A DNA stretch of 47,690 nt from an uncultured Opitutia bacterium (GTDB taxonomy: Bacteria; Verrucomicrobiota; Verrucomicrobiia; Opitutales; Opitutaceae). Below are positions 36,428-43,204 of the stretch, in pieces. The notes beneath the pieces are model-generated. The model made no database searches. It worked only from the letters and a program-made list of their open reading frames with translations, and was not told where the DNA came from. A program made the translations under genes and the position numbers. Where the stretch lies: positions 1-47,690 of the forward strand of contig CAIMFY010000124.1 of NCBI GenBank assembly GCA_903840415.1, given 5' to 3'. Numbering within the stretch: the first letter of the stretch is position 1; each line of letters begins with the position of its first letter.

Positions 36428-38110
36428 ATGCCCCGCCCCATCTCGTCTCTGCAAAGCACGCCTGATCGCGCCGCACCACGCAGTCCTCTCGACTCACGAT
36501 GGTGGATTTGGGTCGCGGTGTTTGCGGCGGTGTTTGCCGCCTATCTGCCGGCGGTGCGTGCGGCGTTCATCTGGAACGACAGCGATTACGTGACGGCGCC
36601 ACACCTGCGTTCGCTGCACGGCCTCTGGCGCATTTGGTTCGAGGTGGGTGCGACCCAGCAATACTACCCGCTGCTCCACTCTGCATTCTGGGTGCAACAC
36701 CGGCTCTGGGGCGACGCTCCGCTCGGCTATCATCTCGCGAATATTTTTCTGCACGCTTCGGCCGCATGGCTGTTTGCACTGGTGCTTCGCCAACTGGCCG
36801 TGCCGGGCGCAGGGCTGGCCGCGATGATCTTCGCCCTGCATCCGGTGTGCGTCGAATCCGTCGCCTGGATCACGGAGCAGAAGAATACGCTCTCGCTGGT
36901 CTTCTACTTGCTCGCCGCACTGGCCTACCTGCGGTTCGACGCGAAGCGCCAGGTCTCGCACTATGCGCTCGCCACCGCGCTTTTCGTTGGCGCGCTGCTG
37001 AGCAAGACGACGACGGCCACGCTGCCGGCGGCGCTGCTGGTTGCGTTCTGGTGGCGACGCGGGTGCATCGAATGGCGGCGCGACATCGTGCCGCTGCTGC
37101 CGTGGTTCGGACTCGCCGCCGCGCTGGGTCTTTTTTCGGCCTGGGTGGAGCGCACCTTCATCGGAGCGGACGGCGCGGATTTCGCCCTGACGTTCGTGCA
37201 ACGCGGTCTGCTCGCCGGGCGCATCGTCTGGTTTTATTTCGGCAAATTCTTCTGGCCGGCTGATCTGATTTTCATCTATCCGCGCTGGAGCGTCGACCCG
37301 GCGATGTGGTGGCAATGGCTGTATCCGATCGGCGGGCTCGCCGTCGTCGCGACGTTGTGGGCGTGGCGCCTGCGTTCACGCGCACCGCTGGCGGCGCTAC
37401 TCCTGTTCACCGGCTCGCTGTTTCCGGTGCTCGGATTTTTCAATGTCTTCGGCTTCACCTATTCATTCGTCGCCGACCACTGGCAGTATTTACCCTGCCT
37501 CGCTCTCGTGGCGCTGACTGCGGCAGTCATCGTCACTGCGCTGGCGCGTTTCGCCGCACCAGTGCGCTGGACCGCACAGGCCGTGGTGCTGGGCACGCTC
37601 GCCGTGCTGAGCTGGCAGCAGAGCGGCATGTATCGCGACATCGAGACATTCTACCGCACGACCATCGCGCAGAATCCGGACTGCTGGATGGCCTACAACA
37701 ATCTCGGTCGCCAACTCGCCGGCGACCGCACCCGTTTCCCCGAGGCAATCGCGCTCTTCGAACGCTCCCTCGCGCTCCACCCGACCAACACGGAGGCACT
37801 CTCCAATCTCGGCCTGGCTCTCGCGCAATCTGGTCACCCTGATGAAGGCATCGCCCGCCTCGAGCAGGCGCTGCACCTTAACCCGAAGCTCCATCAGGCG
37901 CACAACAACTATGGCATCGCCCTCGCTGGCGTCGGACGACTGGAGGAGGCCGCAACATCGTTTGCCCGCGCCGCACAGCTCAATCCCAACCTGCCGCAGG
38001 TCTACGACAACTGGGCGAAGGTCTGCCAGGCGCTCGGCCTGGAGGCCGAGGCCACGAAACATTTTGCCGAGGCGGCGCAGTTGCGCATCGACGCTAATTT
38101 GGCGCGCTGA
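36428..38110 (+). CDS. TMTC-like membrane protein with C-terminal TPR repeats
   Basis: The 560-residue protein has about ten membrane helices over residues 20-400 and then three to four TPR units (for example N-T-E-A-L-S-N-L-G-L-A-L-A-Q-S-G). The first periplasmic loop carries W-N-D-S-D-Y-V near residue 50 and later H-P-V-C-V-E-S-V-A-W, both typical of the TMTC / GT-C glycosyltransferase family. Such enzymes use a lipid-linked sugar to glycosylate proteins or glycans outside the cytoplasm. Acceptor and donor are unknown. TPRs would lie on the side that binds the acceptor. It is flanked upstream by the terminator of the GltD-like gene. Confidence 0.85.
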   Translation: MPRPISSLQSTPDRAAPRSPLDSRWWIWVAVFAAVFAAYLPAVRAAFIWNDSDYVTAPHLRSLHGLWRIWFEVGATQQYYPLLHSAFWVQHRLWGDAPLGYHLANIFLHASAAWLFALVLRQLAVPGAGLAAMIFALHPVCVESVAWITEQKNTLSLVFYLLAALAYLRFDAKRQVSHYALATALFVGALLSKTTTATLPAALLVAFWWRRGCIEWRRDIVPLLPWFGLAAALGLFSAWVERTFIGADGADFALTFVQRGLLAGRIVWFYFGKFFWPADLIFIYPRWSVDPAMWWQWLYPIGGLAVVATLWAWRLRSRAPLAALLLFTGSLFPVLGFFNVFGFTYSFVADHWQYLPCLALVALTAAVIVTALARFAAPVRWTAQAVVLGTLAVLSWQQSGMYRDIETFYRTTIAQNPDCWMAYNNLGRQLAGDRTRFPEAIALFERSLALHPTNTEALSNLGLALAQSGHPDEGIARLEQALHLNPKLHQAHNNYGIALAGVGRLEEAATSFARAAQLNPNLPQVYDNWAKVCQALGLEAEATKHFAEAAQLRIDANLAR

Positions 38111-38212
38111 GTGCAGCGGCGCCGCCGAACGCGGTGGCCATCGGGCGCATCGCCCCGCGGACAAATTTGCTGTTCTTCTGTGATGAATGTTTTCTAGCTG
38201 GAAAACCCATTG

Positions 38213-38515
38213 ATGCACGCTCCCACTAACATTCAACTCGTCGGGCAAGAACTGGCTATCGTCTGGGACGACGGCACGGAGAGTTATTTTTCGTTCGAGC
38301 GACTGCGCGCGGCCTCACCGAGCGCGGAGACCGCGGGCGAACGCGATATTTTCGGCCGGCAATACGGCGGCCATGGGCCGAAGAAATTTGACGGCGTTCA
38401 AGTGACCGGCTGGACGCTGGTCGGCAACTACGCGCTGCGATTAGAATTTAGCGACGGCCACAATACCGGCCTCTACGCCTACGACTATCTCCGCAAGCTC
38501 GCGAACGAGCCCTGA
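38213..38515 (+). CDS. DUF971 family protein
   Basis: The 100-residue protein starts at ATG 38213; a TTG one codon upstream is ignored. It has the compact fold seen in the DUF971 group and at the N-terminus of gamma-butyrobetaine hydroxylase: L-A-I-V-W-D-D-G-T-E-S, then F-E-R-L-R, G-W-T-L-V-G-N-Y-A-L, and D-G-H-N-T-G-L-Y-A-Y-D-Y-L. Stand-alone members occur beside iron-sulfur or quinone-related genes, but no function is settled. hisI follows after 7 bases. Confidence 0.88.
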   Translation: MHAPTNIQLVGQELAIVWDDGTESYFSFERLRAASPSAETAGERDIFGRQYGGHGPKKFDGVQVTGWTLVGNYALRLEFSDGHNTGLYAYDYLRKLANEP

Positions 38516-38522
38516 TTTTTCC

Positions 38523-38978
38523 ATGAGCACCTACGTCTTCCCCGCCCGCACCACCACCGCCGAGATCGAACTCGGCACGACACTGCAGCCGAAATTCGGC
38601 GCCGACGGCCTCATCCCGTGCATCACGCAGGATGTGCACTCCGGCGAAGTGCTGATGTTCGCGTTCATGAATGCCGAGTCGCTTACGCACACGCTTCGGA
38701 CCAAAAAGGCGACCTACTGGAGCCGCTCGCGCAGCAAGCTCTGGGTGAAAGGCGAAGAGTCTGGCAACGTGCAACACGTCCGCGAACTCCGCACCGACTG
38801 CGATCAGGATGTGCTCCTCATCAAGGTCGAGCAAACGGGCGCGGCCAACGCCTCGTGCCACAACGGCTACAAGTCCTGTTTCTATCGCCAGCTCGCCGAT
38901 CTCGACGATGACGCGCTGAAATTAAAGTTCACCGCCGAACGCCTTTTTGATCCGGCGATCGTTTACAAAAAAAAGTGA
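38523..38978 (+). CDS. hisI: Phosphoribosyl-AMP cyclohydrolase HisI
   Basis: The 151-residue enzyme opens the adenine ring of phosphoribosyl-AMP in histidine synthesis. Motifs are V-L-M-F-A-F-M-N, T-Y-W-S-R-S-R, L-W-V-K-G-E-E-S-G-N, the metal-binding D-C-D-Q-D, and the cysteines in A-S-C-H-N-G-Y-K-S-C-F-Y-R. It is the stand-alone form without the HisE domain. It follows the DUF971 gene in an apparent two-gene operon. No other his genes are in the window. Confidence 0.95.
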   Translation: MSTYVFPARTTTAEIELGTTLQPKFGADGLIPCITQDVHSGEVLMFAFMNAESLTHTLRTKKATYWSRSRSKLWVKGEESGNVQHVRELRTDCDQDVLLIKVEQTGAANASCHNGYKSCFYRQLADLDDDALKLKFTAERLFDPAIVYKKK

Positions 38979-38985
38979 ACCTCTA

Positions 38986-39008
38986 CCGTCGCGCCTCGGA
39001 CGCGACGG
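38986..39008. terminator. Bidirectional terminator between hisI and the RG-rich gene
   Basis: CCGTCGCG and CGCGACGG form a perfect 8-bp stem with a 7-base loop, midway between two convergent stop codons. On the minus strand a run of eight T (38967-38975 region) follows about 12 bases later. Confidence 0.6.
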
Positions 39009-39013
39009 CGTGA

Positions 39014-40945
39014 TTACACCCCGGGCGGCTCGGGTTTCGGTTCTTCCGCGACCGGTGTGACCGGCGGCGGCGTAACCGTTTCCACCGGCACCTCGGCGGG
39101 CGCCGGCTCGACAGTCGCAGGCACGGTCGCGATCGGTGCGGGCGCCGGCGGAGCCACCTCGAAGGGCGGCGACGATGCCGGCACCTCGGGAAAATTCTCC
39201 GGATCGTGTTCCTCGCCTTCGACCTCTTTCTTGCGCGCCTCTGCCATTGGCGGCGGGGCGAAGAGACGACCGTCAATAAACTCGGTCACATAGCCCTCGT
39301 GAACGAGCCACATCAGGTCGCCCTGCAGACGGGCGATTTTTGCGCGTTCCTCGACGCTGAGTTTGGGTTCCTCCGGAACCGGCAGGCCCGCGATGGCTGG
39401 CAGCGCCGGCACATGCAGCGCGATGCCGAGCAATTTGGTCGGCAGTTCGCTGGCCCGGATCATCGGGTGCGTCTCAATAAACGAGATCAGCGAACCGATG
39501 CTGTCGGAGAACATCTGGCCGGGCACGCGGAACTTCCGCTTCACGGCGCACACGTAGCTGACGCCCTTCGAGCCCTTCTTGAAAATCGTGAAGTGCTCGC
39601 GGCGCAGCCGGCCGCGCAATGCGTTGGCGGTGTCGAGCGGGAACTTGCGCTGGCGTTCTAGCGCCCCCTCGATCGCGCGGCGGATTTCACCGGGCGGCAT
39701 CGTCTCAGCGACGCTGCCGTGGAAACGGGCGTTCTCCGCCGGTCGGACCACCTTGTCGCGGGCATGCGTGAGCAGATAAATCCGGGCTTCTTCGAGCGAA
39801 TCGAAAGTCGGAGTCTCCGGAACGGCGACCGGCGCGGGCGTCGGCTCCGCTGCGGCAACTGCGGCGGTTTCGCTCACGGGCGTTTCGGCGGCGGGTGTCT
39901 CCGCGGGAGTCGGCTCGGCGGTGGCAGCCACAACGGGCGCCACGACAGGCTTGGCTCCAGTCGGCAGTTTCCACGTGTAGCGCGTGGTCTTCTTCATCTT
40001 GTCCAGCCACTGCTTCACGACCTCCGGATCGCGGATCGTCTCGATGCGGCTGCGAAAGGCCTCGAACGCCATCCGGGCGACCTTCGCTGCATGGTGCTGC
40101 TGCACAATCTGGGTGTAGCGATGGTAGTTCGGCGGCCCGAGCAATTCGCCCGTGACGCCGCATTTGTTGATCACCTGGAAATTTCCCTTCGGGGGCTCTA
40201 CCTCGACCTCGGCGGTGTCGAAAAACACTCCGAGATGCTTCGACAGCACGTGCGCCACGGCCGCCTCATCACTCTCAAACGGCAAATGATCGGGCACTGA
40301 AATGTAGAACGGCGCTTTCGCGGGACGCGCCGCGACCTCGCCACCCGGCGCGGGTGCACCTGACTCCACCGGTGTCTTGCGGGTGACGACAACGACGAAC
40401 CGCTCCGTCTTCGCGACCACCGTCCGCGCAATTTCGAAAAGCTCGATGGTGCGGCACGACTTCCGGATCGTCTGCACGAGCGTGTTAAAGCTCGTGTCCT
40501 CGGGATAAAACGTCGCAGCGAAAAACGGACTCTCATACGGGCCGCGATCGAACGATTCGCTGCGACCGCCATACCGCGGTCCACCGCGATAATCGCCGCC
40601 ACCACCAGGACCATCCTCTCGGCGCGGCCGCGGGCCCCCAGAGAACTCCCGGCGCTCGGGCGCGCCACCAGCCGAAGCCGGAGCGCCGCTCGGACCCTCG
40701 CCACCGGGACCAGCCGGCCGGCGGAACGGCCGACGATCGCGCGCTTGGGGCGCACCACCGCCACCAGGTCCGCCACGACGATCGTCGCGCCGTGGGCGGT
40801 CGCCACCGGATTCACCGGAGTGTCGATCGGCCGCGGCCGATTTGTCCTGGGTCCATTGCGTGCCGAAGCTGAAGCCTTGAAGCTGGCTCAGATCGAGTTT
40901 GTTGAAATCCGCGGGCGGATTCTCCTGAGGAGGTTGGTCGTCCAT
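39014..40945 (-). CDS. Large protein with RG-rich N-terminus, function unknown
   Basis: The 643-residue protein has no signal peptide. After a short motif L-S-Q-L-Q-G-F-S-F-G-T-Q-W near residue 20 comes a stretch of about 100 residues rich in Arg, Gly and Pro (R-R-D-D-R-R-G-G-P-G-G-G-G type repeats), like RNA-binding RGG regions. The middle (about 135-320) and a second block (about 390-560, with K-V-V-R-P and R-F-H-G-S-V) look folded. Ala/Pro/Glu-rich linkers separate and end them. I know of no named domain. An RNA-associated role is a reasonable guess from composition only. I chose ATG 40945 because the longer frame has a different composition. Confidence 0.75.
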   Translation of the reverse strand: MDDQPPQENPPADFNKLDLSQLQGFSFGTQWTQDKSAAADRHSGESGGDRPRRDDRRGGPGGGGAPQARDRRPFRRPAGPGGEGPSGAPASAGGAPERREFSGGPRPRREDGPGGGGDYRGGPRYGGRSESFDRGPYESPFFAATFYPEDTSFNTLVQTIRKSCRTIELFEIARTVVAKTERFVVVVTRKTPVESGAPAPGGEVAARPAKAPFYISVPDHLPFESDEAAVAHVLSKHLGVFFDTAEVEVEPPKGNFQVINKCGVTGELLGPPNYHRYTQIVQQHHAAKVARMAFEAFRSRIETIRDPEVVKQWLDKMKKTTRYTWKLPTGAKPVVAPVVAATAEPTPAETPAAETPVSETAAVAAAEPTPAPVAVPETPTFDSLEEARIYLLTHARDKVVRPAENARFHGSVAETMPPGEIRRAIEGALERQRKFPLDTANALRGRLRREHFTIFKKGSKGVSYVCAVKRKFRVPGQMFSDSIGSLISFIETHPMIRASELPTKLLGIALHVPALPAIAGLPVPEEPKLSVEERAKIARLQGDLMWLVHEGYVTEFIDGRLFAPPPMAEARKKEVEGEEHDPENFPEVPASSPPFEVAPPAPAPIATVPATVEPAPAEVPVETVTPPPVTPVAEEPKPEPPGV

Positions 40946-41074
40946 GTAGTCCGGAAGCGGGCGTGAGCCCGCGGGTGTTGGCGTGGTGAAACGCTGCCGT
41001 TCGCAGTTGCCGCGGAGTGTCCCGGGACACCGCGGGAGTGGCAAGCAGTTTCCCACCACCCTGCCGGCCACTGT

Positions 41075-41833
41075 TCAAACTGCCACTAATGGCTGGATGT
41101 CGCCCCCGCTCGCCGTCGCTGGATGATGCCTGCCGCGCACATGAAAGGAAAACACCGTGAGGCCTTCCCGTGATCGCACCCGCAATATCGAGCCGTGGCT
41201 GCGCACGCACCGACGAGCAATGTAGAGCCCGATTCCAGTGCTCCCAATTTTAGGTGCGGTCTTCCCTTCCGACGTCAACTCAAACAGATAGGGTTGATGA
41301 TCGACTGGAATGCCCGGCCCGCCATTGGCGACCAACAGGTGCCAGTTGTCACCTGCCGCTCGCACCAGTCGCACCCGCACCCACGAGCCGCGGGAATACG
41401 CCACCGCGTTGCCGATTAAGTTGACGAGCGCATGCCGCATCAGCAGCGGCGAATACAGCACCGGCACCACCGCTGGGAGATCGAGCGCAATCGGGGCGCC
41501 CGCCGGCCAGACGCCCGGCTCTCGCACGAGCGCCGTGATAAACGCCGCCAGATCACCGTGCGCGAAATCCTTCGCCCCGTCGCGTGTCAAAAATAGCTGG
41601 CGCATCCCCGCGAACAGTTCGTTCATGCGTTTTACGCCGCCCTGCAAATCGCGCAGGCTTTGAGACCGCACGGCGTCGTTACGCGTCGTCGCCAGAATGG
41701 TCGTGCACATCGAGACTTGGCACAGGACGTTGGCCAGATCGTGTTGTAGAATCCCTGGAAGGAGCGCGCGTTCTTCCGAAAGATTGCGCTCCTCTTCCAG
41801 CGCCACAAAGAGCGCCTCTTCAAGCCGCGACAT
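41075..41833 (-). CDS. Soluble sensor histidine kinase in the YcaO operon
   Basis: The 252-residue kinase has no membrane segment and no separate sensor domain. The H box is L-Q-H-D-L-A-N-V with His31. The N box is N-L-I-G-N-A-V-A-Y-S, the G1 box A-N-G-G-P-G-I-P (Asn where Asp is usual), and the G2 box G-S-T-G-I-G-L-Y-I-A. Its input must come from a partner protein. ATG 41833 overlaps the end of the 80-residue gene by 14 bases, so they are coupled. No response regulator follows it directly. The NarL-type regulator at 46791 and the receiver of the hybrid kinase at 43205 are the nearest candidates. Confidence 0.88.
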   Translation of the reverse strand: MSRLEEALFVALEEERNLSEERALLPGILQHDLANVLCQVSMCTTILATTRNDAVRSQSLRDLQGGVKRMNELFAGMRQLFLTRDGAKDFAHGDLAAFITALVREPGVWPAGAPIALDLPAVVPVLYSPLLMRHALVNLIGNAVAYSRGSWVRVRLVRAAGDNWHLLVANGGPGIPVDHQPYLFELTSEGKTAPKIGSTGIGLYIARRCVRSHGSILRVRSREGLTVFSFHVRGRHHPATASGGDIQPLVAV

Positions 41834-42062
41834 GGTTGGTCTGAGGGACAAAACGATAGGTGCCGGTCACCCCCCACTCCATCGCCGCGATGGCCTCGGC
41901 GACCATGGCCGGTGAGCCTTGTCGCACGGCGAGCATCACTTCAACGCCTTCACGCGCGCCAATTTTTTCTCCGTTAATCGCTGCGCGCAGCGCGCTCAGC
42001 GCCGCCGCGCGATTGCCTTGGGCGACACAATCACGGATTTGGGCGAGGCCTGCGGTGGACAT
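41820..42062 (-). CDS. 80-residue helical protein between ycaO-like and kinase genes
   Basis: The frame starts at ATG 42062, 4 bases after the stop of the YcaO-like gene, and overlaps the kinase start. The product is Ala-rich and helical for about 60 residues (A-L-S-A-L-R-A-A-I-N-G-E and M-V-A-E-A-I-A-A-M-E-W-G), then ends in a short aromatic tail with T-G-T-Y-R-F-V-P-Q. There is no signal peptide and one cysteine. I recognise no family. It could be an adaptor passing a signal to the sensor-less kinase, or a substrate of the YcaO-like enzyme. Neither is shown by the sequence. Confidence 0.7.
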   Translation of the reverse strand: MSTAGLAQIRDCVAQGNRAAALSALRAAINGEKIGAREGVEVMLAVRQGSPAMVAEAIAAMEWGVTGTYRFVPQTNHVAA

Positions 42063-42066
42063 GAGG

Positions 42067-42951
42067 TTACCAGAAAAAACAGGATGATTTCGGATCGAGA
42101 TATTCGCGCGACGGCATCGCCGGGACGACGCGCCACACGGTGGCATATTTCGACCACGGGCCCGGCAGTTCGCCGTCAAACAGCACCGACCACGCCGCCT
42201 CGCGGTGCGGCTTGCGATCGAAGACGCGGCGGAGAAATTCCGCGTGCCCTTCCTCGCCGGCAAAGTAGAGGCAACGCCGCTCGAAGCAATTGGGCACGTC
42301 GCGCACCACGCTGCGGAGCTTGTAGTAGCCGACGACGAATTCGTTGCGCGCTAGTTCGACCGCGGCCCGCGCCGCCGCCGAGCGAAACGTCGTGCCCGCC
42401 GAGTAACCGTAGCTCACATGCCCCGCCGCCGAGCGGCGAAACAAGATCGCGACCTCGCCGATCTTGGCGGAATGCTCGAGCCGTAGCGCCGTCACGCCGA
42501 GCATCGCATCGCCCACGACCGACGCCCGCAAATGGCCCGACCACCATGAGACGAGCGCCCAGCGCTCCAGCGCCTCAAGGTAGGCGTTTTTGCGCGCCTG
42601 CGATTTGAAGAACCCGGGAAACGCGGCCATGCCGTTGGTCGAGTTGTCGACGTCGAACCCATAGCTGGCCGCAGCGTCGCCCTGGGATAATTCGTAGAAC
42701 GCCCAGCGCTCCAGCGCCTCCGAGATCGCCATGTATCGCGCGACTTGGGCGGAGCCGCTGGCGCCGGTGCCATCGGCATTGCCATACACACTGAGTGGCA
42801 GCTTGCCGCGGATGAGTCCCGGGGCAAGATACGCGTTAGCCTGATGCGCCTGCTTCCCCAACACATCGATCGACCCCGACGAGACCCGATCAATCGGACC
42901 ACCGTCGCTCGTGAACACGTCACGGTAGTTAATCGCTGCGAGGCTGAACAT
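42067..42951 (-). CDS. Compact YcaO-like protein
   Basis: The 294-residue cytosolic protein shows the YcaO pattern. A glycine-rich lead-in (G-T-G-A-S-G near 61) runs into A-I-S-E-A-L-E-R-W with Glu78 and Glu81, then N-S-T-N-G-M-A-A near 103, and Y-L-E-A-L-E-R-W-A-L-V-S-W-W with Glu126 and Glu129. In YcaO enzymes these glutamates hold ATP and magnesium, and the enzyme activates a peptide amide to form azolines, thioamides or amidines. It is shorter than most YcaO proteins (about 400 or more). It lacks a proline-rich tail and ends S-C-F-F-W. No E1-like or TfuA partner is nearby. A 56-residue exported peptide lies 18 bases upstream. Confidence 0.75.
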   Translation of the reverse strand: MFSLAAINYRDVFTSDGGPIDRVSSGSIDVLGKQAHQANAYLAPGLIRGKLPLSVYGNADGTGASGSAQVARYMAISEALERWAFYELSQGDAAASYGFDVDNSTNGMAAFPGFFKSQARKNAYLEALERWALVSWWSGHLRASVVGDAMLGVTALRLEHSAKIGEVAILFRRSAAGHVSYGYSAGTTFRSAAARAAVELARNEFVVGYYKLRSVVRDVPNCFERRCLYFAGEEGHAEFLRRVFDRKPHREAAWSVLFDGELPGPWSKYATVWRVVPAMPSREYLDPKSSCFFW

Positions 42952-42969
42952 GGCGCGGATGGTTTGGGA

Positions 42970-43140
42970 TTAGTTATTTTCGATTACGACACAGGGCATC
43001 GCGGGACCATCCATGATCGTGTCCGGCAACGAAGCATTCTTGCGGGATTGGTTGTCGAACTTTTCGGCGGCGCGGGCGGCTCCTACAGCGAGCAACATCG
43101 TCGAAACGATGGCGAAGAATAGGGATGTGGATTTTTTCAT
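42970..43140 (-). CDS. 56-residue peptide with signal sequence, upstream of YcaO-like gene
   Basis: A frame starts at ATG 43140 with K-K-S-T-S, a hydrophobic core and a signal-peptidase site after A-A-R-A at residue 24. The remaining 32 residues are polar (A-E-K-F-D-N-Q-S-R-K-N-A at the start) and end M-P-C-V-V-I-E-N-N with one cysteine at 50. The textbook signal peptide in so short a frame makes it a likely real gene. It is first in the operon, 18 bases before the YcaO-like gene. It could be the substrate of that enzyme or an exported signal. Nothing in it matches a known precursor family. Confidence 0.7.
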   Translation of the reverse strand: MKKSTSLFFAIVSTMLLAVGAARAAEKFDNQSRKNASLPDTIMDGPAMPCVVIENN

Positions 43141-43152
43141 TGCGCCGTCATC

Positions 43153-43198
43153 TTATCCTAGGCCTATCCACGCTTCTACTGCGCCGCTTACCGGATAA
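43153..43198. promoter_or_regulatory. Repeated TATCC elements between divergent peptide and hybrid-kinase genes
   Basis: The 64-base gap holds TTATCC at 43153-43158, TATCC again at 43165-43169, and the inverted copy GGATAA at 43193-43198. Two copies are 12 bases apart in direct orientation. This could be a regulator site controlling both genes. I see no strong -35/-10 pair. Confidence 0.3.
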
Positions 43199-43204
43199 AC
43201 CTTA

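Noticed and set aside
38139-38152. GGGCG-CAT-CGCCC hairpin after the TMTC-like gene as terminator
   Set aside because: Short stem with a 3-base loop and no T run in a GC-rich gap; easily chance.
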